Positions 36,907 to 47,160 of a stretch of DNA of 64,000 nt are shown one piece after another. The translations under genes were made by a program, and so were the position numbers. This DNA comes from Herbiconiux oxytropis (GTDB taxonomy: Bacteria > Actinomycetota > Actinomycetes > Actinomycetales > Microbacteriaceae): positions 62,001 through 126,000 of the forward strand of contig NZ_JANLCK010000001.1 of assembly GCF_024979315.1 (NCBI RefSeq), read 5' to 3'. Each line of letters begins with the position of its first letter. Position 1 is the stretch's first letter. The notes below the pieces were generated by a model. It had not been told where the DNA came from. It worked only from the letters and a program-made list of their open reading frames with translations, and searched no databases.

Positions 36907-36920
36907 GGGAATGAGTTTAT

Positions 36921-37532
36921 TTAGAACTGCGGCTCACGCGTGCGCGAGCGCTTCAGTTCGAAGAAGCCGTCGTAGGAGGCCGCCGCCACGATGCCGTCCC
37001 AGAGGGTGAGGGCGATCTCGCCCGTGGGGGCCGGGCTGATGACGGGACCGAAGAAGGCCGTGCCGTTGACGGCGATCACCGGGGTGCCGACGTCCTGGCC
37101 GACGCGGCCGATGCCGTCGAAGTGGGAGGCGCGCATGGCGTCGTCGTAGTCATCGGAGAGCGAGAAGGCGGCGAGGTCGGCGGGCAGGCCCACCTCGGCG
37201 AGCGCCGCCGGGATGACCTCGTCGGGGTCGAGGCTGCCGCCCGGGTGGATGCGGGTGCCGAGCGCGTCGTAGAGGGGTTTCACGACCTCTCGACCGTGGC
37301 GCTCCTGGGCCGCGGCCACGAGCCGCGTGTAGCGGAGGGCGCGCGGGAAGAAGGCCTTGTACTCCTCGGGGAGGTCGTGGTTGTCCTCGTTGAGCACCGC
37401 GAGCGACATGATGTGCCAGGTCACCTCGAGGTCGCGATGCGCGGCCACCTCGTCGACCCAGCGCGAGGTCATCCAGGCCCAGGGGCACGAGGGGTCGAAC
37501 CAGAAATCCACCAGCGTCTTCTCCGAAGTCAT
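36921..37532 (-). CDS. Mycothiol-dependent DsbA-fold reductase (Rv2466c-like), monothiol
   Basis: A 203-residue thioredoxin/DsbA-fold protein of the Rv2466c (mycoredoxin-2-like nitroreductase) family: FDPSCPWAWMTSRWVDEV near residue 12, GRVGQDVGTPVIAVNGTAFFGPVISP near the cis-Pro loop. Rv2466c uses a CPWC site; here the motif is CPWA and Cys16 is the only cysteine in the whole protein, so only monothiol chemistry (mixed disulfide with mycothiol) is possible. First gene of the operon with rpiB, nei and the amidohydrolase, divergent from pepN, as in mycobacteria. Confidence 0.85.
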   Translation of the reverse strand: MTSEKTLVDFWFDPSCPWAWMTSRWVDEVAAHRDLEVTWHIMSLAVLNEDNHDLPEEYKAFFPRALRYTRLVAAAQERHGREVVKPLYDALGTRIHPGGSLDPDEVIPAALAEVGLPADLAAFSLSDDYDDAMRASHFDGIGRVGQDVGTPVIAVNGTAFFGPVISPAPTGEIALTLWDGIVAAASYDGFFELKRSRTREPQF

Positions 37533-37554
37533 ACGGCCATCCTCGCATCAGAAC

Positions 37555-37560
37555 TAGGCT
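37555..37560 (+). promoter_or_regulatory. Candidate -10 box of pepN
   Basis: TAGGCT lies 29 bases before the pepN GTG; an AAAGGAG ribosome site stands between them. The 57-bp divergent gap must also hold the DsbA-like gene's promoter. Confidence 0.45.
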
Positions 37561-37589
37561 GATCGGGCAATCGAAAAGGAGAGCATTCA

Positions 37590-40142
37590 GTGCCTGGAGA
37601 AAACCTCACCCGCGCAGAAGCCCGCGAACGCGCCTCGATCGTGGCCACCACGAGCTACGACGTCGCCCTCGACCTCACGAAGGGTCCCGAGACGTTCCGC
37701 AGCACCACCACGATCCGCTTCACCGCCACCCCGGGAGCCTCGACCTTCGTCGACGCCATCACCCGCACGGTGCACTCGGTGACGCTGAACGGCGAGACGC
37801 TCGACCCGGCGGAGGTGAGCGACGGTGTGCGCATCCAGCTGCCCTCCCTCGCGGCGGAGAACGAGCTCGTGGTCGACGCCGACATGATCTACACCAACAC
37901 CGGCGAGGGACTGCACCGCTTCGTCGACCCCGTCGACGACGAGGTCTACCTCTACAGCCAGTTCGAGGTGCCGGACTCGCGGCGCATGTTCGCCGTGTTC
38001 GAGCAGCCCGACCTCAAGGCCACCTTCGCCTTCACGGTCACGGCCCCCGACTACTGGCAGGTCGTGTCGAATTCCCCCACCCCCGAGCCCGTCACCGCGG
38101 TCGAGGGCGAGTCGGCCACCTGGGCCTTCGCCCCCACCCCTCGCATCTCGAGCTACATCACCGCTCTCGTGGCCGGCCCCTACGTCGTGGAGCGCTCGAG
38201 CCTCACGAGCGCCGACGGCCGCGAGATCCCGCTCGGCGTGTTCAGCCGCGCCTCGCTCTCGCAGTACATGGACGCCGACTACATCTTCGAGAAGACCCGC
38301 GAGGGCTTCGAGTTCTACGAGAAGCAGTACGACTTCCCCTACCCGTTCGAGAAGTACGACCAGCTCTTCGTGCCCGAGTTCAACGCGGGCGCGATGGAGA
38401 ACGCGGGAGCGGTGACCTTCACCGAGACCTACGTGTTCCGCTCGAAGGTGACCGAGGCGGTGCGCGAGCGCCGGGTCATCACGATCCTGCACGAGCTCGC
38501 CCACATGTGGTTCGGCGACCTCGTGACCATGCGCTGGTGGAACGACCTCTGGCTGAACGAGTCGTTCGCCGAGTACATGTCGACCCTCGCGGCCGCCGAG
38601 GCCACGGAGTGGAAGGAGGCCTGGACCACCTTCGCCGCCATGGAGAAGAGCTGGGCCTACCGCCAGGACCAGCTGCCCTCGACCCACCCGATCGTGGCGC
38701 AGATCAACGACCTCGAAGACGTGCAGGTGAACTTCGACGGCATCACCTACGCCAAGGGCGCCTCGGTGCTCAAGCAGCTCGTGGCGTGGGTCGGCCAGGA
38801 GGAGTTCATGAAGGGCGTCGCGGCCTACGTGAACAAGCACCAGTTCGCCAACACCGAGCTCGTCGACCTGCTCACCGAGCTCGAGACCACGAGCGGCCGC
38901 GACCTCACCGAGTGGTCGCAGCTCTGGCTCGAGACCGCGGGCGTCAACACCCTGCGGCCGGCGATCGAGTTCGACGAGAACGACGTGATCACCTCGTTCG
39001 AGGTGCTGCAGGAGGCGCCGCTGGACTATCCGACGATCCGCCCGCACCGCCTCGCGATCGGGTTCTACGACCTCGAGGGCGACTCGCTCGTGCGCACCTA
39101 CCGGGTGGAGCTCGACGTCGACGGCACCTCCACGTCGGTGCCCGCGCTCATCGGCCGCGCCCGTCCCGCGCTCGTGCTGCTGAACGACGACGACCTCGCC
39201 TACGCCAAGATCCGCCTCGACGCGTACTCGCTCGACGTGGCGATCGAGCGCCTTGCGGGCATCCAGAGCCCGCTCGCCCGCTCCCTCGTCTGGGGTTCGG
39301 CCTGGGATGCGACGCGCGACGCCGAGACGCCGGCCCGCGACTTCGTGCGGCTCGTGCTCGGCAACATCGCGAGCGAGACCGAGTCGACCACGATCCGCAC
39401 CGTGCTCGGCCAGCTCGTGCTCGCCGCCACCGAGTACGTGGCTCCGGAGGCGCGCGACGAGACCGTGCGGACGGCCGCGGACGCGCTGTGGAGGCTCGCC
39501 CTCGACGCCGCTCCAGGCAGCGACGCCCAGTTCCAGTTCGTGAAGTTCTTCGCCGCCCTCGCGGGCACCGAGGAGCAGCTGGAGAATGTGTCGCACCTGC
39601 TGAACGGGACCGTCGTGCTCGAGGGTCTCGACATCGACACCGACCTCACCTGGGAGCTGCTCATCTCGCTCGTGGCGGGCGGCAAGGCCGGGGAGGCCGA
39701 GATCGATGCGACGCTCGCCGCCGACAGCACGGCCTCGGGCCAGCAGTCGGCCGCGCACGCCCGGGCCGCCATCGCGACCCCGGAAGGCAAGGCGGCGGCG
39801 TTCGCCTCGCTCGTCGAGAGCGATGCGGCACCGAACGCGATCGTGCGCGCCACGGGCCTCGGCTTCCAGCGCGGCACCGATCCCGCCCTGTTCGAGCCGC
39901 TCGTGGAGCGCTACTTCGCCTTGCTGCAGTCGCTCTGGGAGACCCGCAGCTATGCGATCGCCGCCTCCGTGATCAACGGCCTCTACCCGGGCGCCCTCGC
40001 GAACCAGGCGCTCCGCGACGCGACGGCGGCCTGGCTCGACGCCAACCCCGAGCCCCCGGCCCTCCGGAGGATCGTGATCGAGAACCTCGCGGGCGTGGAC
40101 CGGGCGCTGGCGGCACAGAAGAAAGACGCAGGCAGCCGGTAG
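37590..40142 (+). CDS. pepN: Aminopeptidase N (M1 zinc metallopeptidase)
   Basis: Removes N-terminal residues from peptides, likely downstream of Clp proteolysis. The 850-residue cytoplasmic protein has the exopeptidase motif GAMEN near residue 268 and the zinc site HELAHMWFGDLV near 301 with the third ligand Glu in NESFAEY near 323. Full length for the actinobacterial PepN family, including the helical C-terminal domain. The GTG start has AAAGGAG about eight bases upstream. Divergent from the DsbA-rpiB-nei operon. Confidence 0.96.
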   Translation: MPGENLTRAEARERASIVATTSYDVALDLTKGPETFRSTTTIRFTATPGASTFVDAITRTVHSVTLNGETLDPAEVSDGVRIQLPSLAAENELVVDADMIYTNTGEGLHRFVDPVDDEVYLYSQFEVPDSRRMFAVFEQPDLKATFAFTVTAPDYWQVVSNSPTPEPVTAVEGESATWAFAPTPRISSYITALVAGPYVVERSSLTSADGREIPLGVFSRASLSQYMDADYIFEKTREGFEFYEKQYDFPYPFEKYDQLFVPEFNAGAMENAGAVTFTETYVFRSKVTEAVRERRVITILHELAHMWFGDLVTMRWWNDLWLNESFAEYMSTLAAAEATEWKEAWTTFAAMEKSWAYRQDQLPSTHPIVAQINDLEDVQVNFDGITYAKGASVLKQLVAWVGQEEFMKGVAAYVNKHQFANTELVDLLTELETTSGRDLTEWSQLWLETAGVNTLRPAIEFDENDVITSFEVLQEAPLDYPTIRPHRLAIGFYDLEGDSLVRTYRVELDVDGTSTSVPALIGRARPALVLLNDDDLAYAKIRLDAYSLDVAIERLAGIQSPLARSLVWGSAWDATRDAETPARDFVRLVLGNIASETESTTIRTVLGQLVLAATEYVAPEARDETVRTAADALWRLALDAAPGSDAQFQFVKFFAALAGTEEQLENVSHLLNGTVVLEGLDIDTDLTWELLISLVAGGKAGEAEIDATLAADSTASGQQSAAHARAAIATPEGKAAAFASLVESDAAPNAIVRATGLGFQRGTDPALFEPLVERYFALLQSLWETRSYAIAASVINGLYPGALANQALRDATAAWLDANPEPPALRRIVIENLAGVDRALAAQKKDAGSR

Positions 40143-40180
40143 AGAGAAGAACGTAACGGGCCGTACTCGACGACCCGGAG

Positions 40181-40216
40181 TGGGAGCGCGGCCGCGCCAG
40201 CGACCGCGCCCCCACA
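40181..40216 (+). terminator. Hairpin after pepN
   Basis: GTGGGAGCGCGG (40181-40192) pairs with CCGCGCCCCCAC (40205-40216) with one internal mismatch around a 12-base loop, 39 bases after the pepN stop. A second GC hairpin (arms CGCGCCGC and GCGGCGCG) follows directly. No U-tract. Confidence 0.5.
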
Positions 40217-40260
40217 TGTCGCCCGCGCCGCAGAGGCGGCGGCGCGGCCAGCAACCATTG

Positions 40261-40285
40261 AGCCTCCGCCCGTAGGGTGGAGGCT
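40261..40285 (+). promoter_or_regulatory. Inverted repeat over the mscS ribosome site and -10 box
   Basis: AGCCTCCGCC (40261-40270) pairs with GGTGGAGGCT (40276-40285), one wobble, loop CGTAG. The 3' arm contains the GGTGGAGG ribosome site of mscS; the loop and arm also contain TAGGGT (40273-40278), a -10-like box. Either a hairpin that hides the ribosome site on read-through mRNA, or an operator-like DNA repeat. Confidence 0.55.
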
Positions 40286-40288
40286 CAT

Positions 40289-41275
40289 ATGGACTGGAAC
40301 ACATTCTGGGCGAACGTCGGCTCGTTCGTGCACGACTACCGCATCCCCCTCGGCATCCTGACGATCATCGTCGTCGCGTTCATCGCGCGCGCGGTGCTGC
40401 TGTTCCTGGTGCGACGACTCGTCGACCAGGTCGTCAACGGAGTCAAGAAGAAGCAGAACGTCACCGACACGCAGGCCCTCGTGGCCTCCCCGCTCGCGGC
40501 CGTCCGCATCGTGCAGCGCACCCGCACGATCGGCACCGTGTCGACGAACGTCATCAACGTGACCGTGGTGATCGTAGCGATCATCCTCATCGTCACCACG
40601 ATCGATCCGAACATCATCGGCTCACTCGCGCTGCTCACCGCGGCGCTCGGAGCCGGCCTCGGCTTCGGCGCCCAGAACATCGTGAAAGACGTGCTGAACG
40701 GCCTGTTCATGGTGTTCGAGGATCAGCTCGGCGTGGGCGACGTCGTCGACCTGGGGCCGGCCACGGGCGTGGTCGAGGCGGTCGGCATCCGCATCACCCA
40801 GGTGCGCGACGTCAACGGCACGCTCTGGTTCGTGCGGAACGGCGAGATCCTGCGGGTCGGCAACATGTCGCAGGGCTGGTCGCGGGTCATCATCGACCTC
40901 GCCATCCCCTACGACTCCGACCTCGACACGGTGCAGGAGAAGATGCTCGACACGGCGGTCGCCATGTCGACAGAGCCGAAGTGGCGCTCGCGCATCGTGG
41001 AGCGGCCCGAGATCTGGGGTCTTGAGTCGATTTCGGCCGAGGCCCTCGTCATCCGCCTCGTGGTGAAGACCCGCACTTCGGCGAAGGACGACGTGGCGCG
41101 CGAGCTCCGGATGCGCCTGAAGCGCTCGCTCGACGAGCTCGAGGTCACCCTGCCGTCGCTCAACACCGTCGTGCTCTCGGGCTTCGACGGTGCCGCGAGC
41201 GTCAAGGGCGCCCGCCCGCCCGGCACCCGCCCGATCCCGACGAACACGCCGCAGACGCCGAACGGCGGAAGATAG
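40289..41275 (+). CDS. Small-conductance mechanosensitive channel (MscS family)
   Basis: Opens under membrane tension to release solutes on hypo-osmotic shock. The 328-residue protein has N-terminal helices (about residues 20-40 and 88-110), the pore-lining Gly/Ala helix TAALGAGLGFGAQNIVKDVLNGLF (near 118), followed by the beta domain GVVEAVGIRITQVRDVNGTLWFVRNGE and a soluble C-terminus ending in a Pro-rich tail. ATG 40289 has GGTGGAGG five bases upstream; GTG 40277 is less likely. The next gene follows after four bases. Confidence 0.92.
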   Translation: MDWNTFWANVGSFVHDYRIPLGILTIIVVAFIARAVLLFLVRRLVDQVVNGVKKKQNVTDTQALVASPLAAVRIVQRTRTIGTVSTNVINVTVVIVAIILIVTTIDPNIIGSLALLTAALGAGLGFGAQNIVKDVLNGLFMVFEDQLGVGDVVDLGPATGVVEAVGIRITQVRDVNGTLWFVRNGEILRVGNMSQGWSRVIIDLAIPYDSDLDTVQEKMLDTAVAMSTEPKWRSRIVERPEIWGLESISAEALVIRLVVKTRTSAKDDVARELRMRLKRSLDELEVTLPSLNTVVLSGFDGAASVKGARPPGTRPIPTNTPQTPNGGR

Positions 41276-41279
41276 TCCC

Positions 41280-41687
41280 ATGATCGAGCTCACGCCCAAG
41301 GTCCCCGACCGCAACCCGTTCTACGAGCAGGTCGGCGGCCACGCGACGTTCGTGAAGCTCGTCGAGACCTTCTACGCCGGCATCCGCGACGACGAGGTGC
41401 TCGCGCCGATGTACCCGGCCGATGACTGGGACGGCGCGGTCTGGCGCCTCACCGCCTTCCTCGAGCAGTACTGGGGCGGCCCGGGCACCTACAGCGAGCA
41501 GCGCGGCCACCCGCGACTCCGGATGCGCCACAACCCCTTCACGGTGAACCCGGATGCGCGGGACCGCTGGCTCTCGCACATGCGCGTGGCCGTCGACTCG
41601 CTCGAGCTCGCCCCCGCCGACCGCGATCTGCTCTGGGACTATCTCGAGCGCGCCGCGCATGCCATGGTGAATACGTTCGACGACTAG
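41280..41687 (+). CDS. glbO: Group II truncated haemoglobin (trHbO type)
   Basis: Binds haem and O2/NO; in mycobacteria GlbO associates with membranes and respiration. The 135-residue protein has the group II pattern: NPFYEQVGGHATFVKLVETFY, MYPADDWDGAVWRLTAFLEQYWGGP and the proximal-histidine region GHPRLRMRHNPF near residue 80, with Trp in DRWLSHM (G8). It starts four bases after mscS, so likely co-transcribed. The same gene lies close to pepN in M. tuberculosis (Rv2470). Confidence 0.9.
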   Translation: MIELTPKVPDRNPFYEQVGGHATFVKLVETFYAGIRDDEVLAPMYPADDWDGAVWRLTAFLEQYWGGPGTYSEQRGHPRLRMRHNPFTVNPDARDRWLSHMRVAVDSLELAPADRDLLWDYLERAAHAMVNTFDD

Positions 41688-41708
41688 CCGCGACGAGGGA
41701 GTTGCCGC

Positions 41709-43364
41709 ATGAGCCCTGCCCAGACCGACGTGATCGTGGTGGGGGCCGGCCTCTCGGGCCTCGTGGCCGCATGCCAGGTGCTCGATGCAGGGCGGCACGT
41801 GACCGTGCTCGAGCAGGAACCGGCGGCATCGCTCGGGGGCCAGGCCTGGTGGTCGTTCGGCGGGCTCTTCCTCATCGACAGCCCCGAGCAGTGCCGTATG
41901 CGGGTGCGGGACTCGATCGATCTCGCCCGCCAGGACTGGTTCGGCAGCGCCGGGTTCGACCGGCCGGAGGACGAGTGGGGGCGCCGCTGGGCGGATGCCT
42001 ACCTCGAGTTCGCCGCGGGCGAGAAGCGGTCGTGGCTGCACGGGCTCGGGGTGCGGTTCTTCCCGGTGGTGGGCTGGGCCGAGCGCGGGGGCGGCGTGGC
42101 GATGGGGCACGGCAACTCGGTCCCGCGCTTCCACATCACGTGGGGCACCGGCCCCGGCGTGCTCGAGCCGTTCCTCGCGCGGTTCGCCGCGGGCGTCGCG
42201 GAGGGCCGGGCACGCATACTGCACCGGCACCGCGTGGACGAGCTGATCGTCGCGGCAGGTCGCGTCACGGGAGCGCGCGGCACCGTGCTCGCCGCCAGCG
42301 GTGTCGGCCGCGGAGAGGCCAGCAACCGGGACGCCGATGGCTCGTTCTCGCTCGAGGCCGGCGCCGTGGTGGTCGCCTCGGGCGGCATCGGCGGTGACCA
42401 CGACCTCGTGCGCTCGCTCTGGCCCGAGCGCCTCGGCACTCCTCCGGCCTCGATGCTGTCGGGCGTTCCCGCGCACGTCGACGGGCGCATGCTCGGCATC
42501 ACCGAGCGGGCCGGTGCGCGCCTCGTGAACACCGACCGGATGTGGCACTACACGGAGGGCATCGCCAATCACGCTCCGGTGTGGGCTCGGCACGGCATCC
42601 GCATCCTCCCAGGGCCCTCCTCGCTGTGGCTCGACGCCACAGGCCGTCGACTGCCCGTGCCACTGTTCCCGGGTTTCGACACGCTCGGCACCCTCGAGCA
42701 CATCCTCTCGACCGGCCACGACCACAGCTGGTTCGTGCTGACGCAGGCGATCATCGAGAAGGAGTTCGCGCTCTCGGGCAGCGAGCAGAACCCCGACCTG
42801 ACGGGCCGTGACCTGCGGTTGCTCGCCCAGCGCATCCGCCCCGGCGCCCCTGGACCGGTGGAGGCGTTCAAGGAGAAGGGTGCCGACTTCGTGGTGGCCG
42901 ACTCGCTGCCGGAGCTCGTGCAGGGCATGAGGGCGCTCGAGGAGACGCCTGTGCTCGACGCCGCCCAGGTGACGCGCGAGGTGTTCGCGCGGGATCGCGA
43001 GCTCGCGAATCCGTTCAGCAAGGACTCGCAGATCACGGCGCTCCGCGGTGCCCGGAAGTACCTCGGCGACAAGCTCATCAGGGTGGCGAAGCCGCACCGG
43101 CTGCTCGATCCGAAGGCCGGGCCCCTGATCGCCGTGAAGCTGCACGTGCTCACCCGCAAGTCACTAGGCGGGGTGCAGACCGACCTGTCGGGGCGCGCGC
43201 TCGATGCCGCCGGCCAGCCGGTGCCGGGCCTGTACGCAGCGGGCGAGGCGAGCGGCTTCGGCGGAGGTGGCATCCACGGCTACCGGGCGCTCGAGGGCAC
43301 GTTCCTCGGCGGCTGCCTGTTCTCGGGGCGCGTGGCGGGGCGGTCGGCCGCGGAGGCCGTCTAG
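41709..43364 (+). CDS. FAD-binding dehydrogenase (KsdD/fumarate-reductase-like)
   Basis: A 551-residue flavoprotein with the FAD Rossmann motif VVGAGLSGLVAA near residue 10, the ASLGGQAWWSFGG loop, and a C-terminal FAD block QPVPGLYAAGEASGFGGGGIHGYRALEG (split: GLYAAGEASGFGG near 505). It belongs to the group related to 3-ketosteroid dehydrogenases and flavocytochrome c, often annotated simply as FAD-binding dehydrogenase. Substrate unknown. ATG 41709 has GAGGGAG seven bases upstream; it follows the globin by 21 bp. Confidence 0.85.
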   Translation: MSPAQTDVIVVGAGLSGLVAACQVLDAGRHVTVLEQEPAASLGGQAWWSFGGLFLIDSPEQCRMRVRDSIDLARQDWFGSAGFDRPEDEWGRRWADAYLEFAAGEKRSWLHGLGVRFFPVVGWAERGGGVAMGHGNSVPRFHITWGTGPGVLEPFLARFAAGVAEGRARILHRHRVDELIVAAGRVTGARGTVLAASGVGRGEASNRDADGSFSLEAGAVVVASGGIGGDHDLVRSLWPERLGTPPASMLSGVPAHVDGRMLGITERAGARLVNTDRMWHYTEGIANHAPVWARHGIRILPGPSSLWLDATGRRLPVPLFPGFDTLGTLEHILSTGHDHSWFVLTQAIIEKEFALSGSEQNPDLTGRDLRLLAQRIRPGAPGPVEAFKEKGADFVVADSLPELVQGMRALEETPVLDAAQVTREVFARDRELANPFSKDSQITALRGARKYLGDKLIRVAKPHRLLDPKAGPLIAVKLHVLTRKSLGGVQTDLSGRALDAAGQPVPGLYAAGEASGFGGGGIHGYRALEGTFLGGCLFSGRVAGRSAAEAV

Positions 43365-43386
43365 CGGCCGATCGGGCCAGCGGCGC

Positions 43387-44055
43387 TCAGCGCCGGACCA
43401 GCACGTGGCCGCGGCGGGTGGTGAGGCGCACCCACGGGCCCGAGGAGTAGATCATCACGATGTCGTCGCGCTTGATGAAGCCGAGGCTGTCGGCGGAGAA
43501 CGCGGCACCGGCGGGGATGACGACGTCCACGGCATCCGGAGTCTCGATGTCGCGGCCCCAGACCTCGGAGCGCACGCGGTGCACGAGCTGCTCCCCCGTC
43601 TCGGAGCCCACCGCCTCGGCCACCTCGGCGATACCGGCCCGCGCGGTGTGCTCGAGCACGTTCGCCTCGAGCGTTCCCGCGGCCTGCCAGCCGCCTCGCG
43701 GGGGGCTGATGCCCGCCCAGGCGACACCGGTCTCGGCCGGCGGGAGGGGCACCTCGAGCGGCCCCTCGTTGGAGTTGGCCTGGAGCGAGAGCTGCGCCAG
43801 ACGGTCGAGCATCGCGCGGATGGGCACGACCACATCGAAGCCGTCCGAGACCGCGAGTGCGAACGTGCGGAGACCGAGCACCGTGGGCGTGCGGTCGAGC
43901 AGGCCCTTCGGCGTGAGGGTGGCGGTGTACGCGGCGAGCACGCCGAGACCGCCGATGAGGCGCACCGACCCGTTCTCGACCCGGGCTGCACGCCCCAGGT
44001 ACACCTTGAGGTCGCCGAGCGAGGCGGCGTCGATGAGGCTGAAAGACTGGACCAT
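43387..44055 (-). CDS. Conserved-looking protein of unknown function
   Basis: A 222-residue soluble, mostly beta/alpha protein beginning MVQSFSLIDAASLGDLKVYLGRAA and ending SSGPWVRLTTRRGHVLVRR. I do not recognise a catalytic motif. By position it could correspond to the uncharacterised M. tuberculosis Rv2474c, which lies between glbO and the Rv2475c thioesterase and is of similar length; this is a positional guess. It starts with no visible ribosome site and a TAGACA hexamer six bases upstream. Divergent from tesB. Confidence 0.7.
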   Translation of the reverse strand: MVQSFSLIDAASLGDLKVYLGRAARVENGSVRLIGGLGVLAAYTATLTPKGLLDRTPTVLGLRTFALAVSDGFDVVVPIRAMLDRLAQLSLQANSNEGPLEVPLPPAETGVAWAGISPPRGGWQAAGTLEANVLEHTARAGIAEVAEAVGSETGEQLVHRVRSEVWGRDIETPDAVDVVIPAGAAFSADSLGFIKRDDIVMIYSSGPWVRLTTRRGHVLVRR

Positions 44056-44116
44056 CTGTGCTGTCTAAACTACTTCACAGCGAGCCCGCCGCCCACCGAA
44101 CCACACCGGAGGATCC

Positions 44117-44983
44117 ATGTCCGACCCCCTCGCCGGCTTCCTCACCACCCTCGACCTCGTCGACACGGGAGCCCGCACCGACGAGGACATCTTCACCGGC
44201 CCGTCGCAGTGGATGCCCAACGGCCGCGTCTTCGGCGGCCAGGTGCTCGCGCAGGCGCTCATCGCGGCCACCCGCACGGTCGACACCGATCGCGCGGTGC
44301 ACTCCTTGCACGGCTACTTCCTACGCCCGGGCGACGCGTCGGCGGGCATCACCTTCGGCGTCGATCGGATCCACGACGGCCGCTCGTTCTCGACCAGGCG
44401 CACGCAGGCCTACCAGAACGGCGTGCCCATCCTCTCGGTGATCATGTCGTTCCAGACCGAGGACGAAGGGCTCGAGCACCAGGCCAAGATGCCCACGGAC
44501 CTGCCTCAGCCGGAGGACCTGCCAAGCGCGGTCGAGGTGCTGTCGACGTTCTCGCACCCGGTCGCCGCCGTGTGGGCGCGCGAGCGGGCGTTCGACATGC
44601 GGCACATCCCGTCGTCGGTCTACATGTCGGTCGACGGTCCGCGCGAGGCGAAGCAGGCCGTGTGGATCAGAGCGCTCGGCCGGCTGCCCGACGACCCGAC
44701 CGTGCACCGCGCAGCCCTCGCCTACGCGAGCGACTACAGCATCCTGGAGCCCGTCATGCGGCGGCACGGCGTGGCCTGGGCCCGGCCGAACTTCAAGATG
44801 GCGAGCCTCGACCATGCGATGTGGTGGCACCGGTTCGCGCGCGCCGACGAGTGGCTGCTCTACGTGCAGGACTCCCCGAGCGCGAGCGGCGGGCGCGGGC
44901 TCTCGCGCGGCACCATCTTCGACCGCGAGGGACGACTGATCGCCTCGGTGGCCCAGGAGGGCATGATCCGCGTCGGCGACTAG
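44117..44983 (+). CDS. tesB: Acyl-CoA thioesterase II
   Basis: Hydrolyses acyl-CoA to free acid and CoA. The 288-residue protein has the double hotdog layout of TesB: WMPNGRVFGGQVLAQALIAATRTV near residue 34, VHSLHGYFLRPGDA near 61, and the second domain with LDHAMWWHRFARADEWLLY near 234 (the catalytic Asp region). ATG 44117 follows GGAGG by four bases. It converges on the next thioesterase with a shared stop. Confidence 0.93.
   Translation: MSDPLAGFLTTLDLVDTGARTDEDIFTGPSQWMPNGRVFGGQVLAQALIAATRTVDTDRAVHSLHGYFLRPGDASAGITFGVDRIHDGRSFSTRRTQAYQNGVPILSVIMSFQTEDEGLEHQAKMPTDLPQPEDLPSAVEVLSTFSHPVAAVWARERAFDMRHIPSSVYMSVDGPREAKQAVWIRALGRLPDDPTVHRAALAYASDYSILEPVMRRHGVAWARPNFKMASLDHAMWWHRFARADEWLLYVQDSPSASGGRGLSRGTIFDREGRLIASVAQEGMIRVGD
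44980..44983. other. CTAG serves as stop codon on both strands
   Basis: The palindrome CTAG gives TAG on the plus strand for tesB (44981-44983) and TAG on the minus strand for the hotdog thioesterase (44982-44980). The two genes overlap by exactly these four bases. Confidence 0.9.
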
Positions 44984-45462
44984 CTGCGGCGGCGGAAGGT
45001 CAGCGGCTCGTCGAGGTACGGCTCCCACGCCGCCCGCTCGTGCGGCAGGATGCGACGGGGCCGGTCGGTGGCCGCATCGACGAGCACGAGGGTGGTCGAG
45101 GCCTTGACGTAGGTGATCTGCGGCTCGCCGGTGAGCGGGCTCTTGATCTCGTAGTAGACGTCGAGACTCGCGCCGCCCAGGTGCCCGATCCAGAGCTCGA
45201 CGTCGATCGGCTGCCGGATGTAGGGCATCGACCGCACGTACTCGATCTCCTGGCGGGAGATCACGCTCTTGGTGTCGGTCGTGGGGCTCGCGTCGATGAC
45301 CGCCGTGGTCCACGCCGCCTGCGCCGGGTCGGCGACGTCACCGTCGACCCAGAACGCGAACACGCGCGACTCCTCGAGGATCTTCAGCATCGAGGCGTTG
45401 TTGACGTGCCCGTAGGCGTCGAGGTCCGACCAGCGGAGCTGGATCGGCACGTGCAGTCGCAT
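44980..45462 (-). CDS. Hotdog acyl-CoA thioesterase (4HBT/YbgC type)
   Basis: A 160-residue single hotdog-domain protein with the 4HBT signature LRWSDLDAYGHVNNASMLKIL near residue 10 (catalytic Asp) and VISRQEIEYVRSMPY near 70. It probably hydrolyses short or aromatic acyl-CoA. It starts 14 bases after ettA on the same strand, as Rv2475c lies near Rv2477c in M. tuberculosis. It shares its stop codon bases with convergent tesB. Confidence 0.87.
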   Translation of the reverse strand: MRLHVPIQLRWSDLDAYGHVNNASMLKILEESRVFAFWVDGDVADPAQAAWTTAVIDASPTTDTKSVISRQEIEYVRSMPYIRQPIDVELWIGHLGGASLDVYYEIKSPLTGEPQITYVKASTTLVLVDAATDRPRRILPHERAAWEPYLDEPLTFRRRS

Positions 45463-45475
45463 CCGGGCCCGTGCG

Positions 45476-47158
<1,683 letters not shown>

Positions 47159-47160
47159 GG

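Noticed and set aside
44117-45462. TesB and hotdog thioesterase as one split gene
   Set aside because: They lie on opposite strands with independent starts and complete domains.
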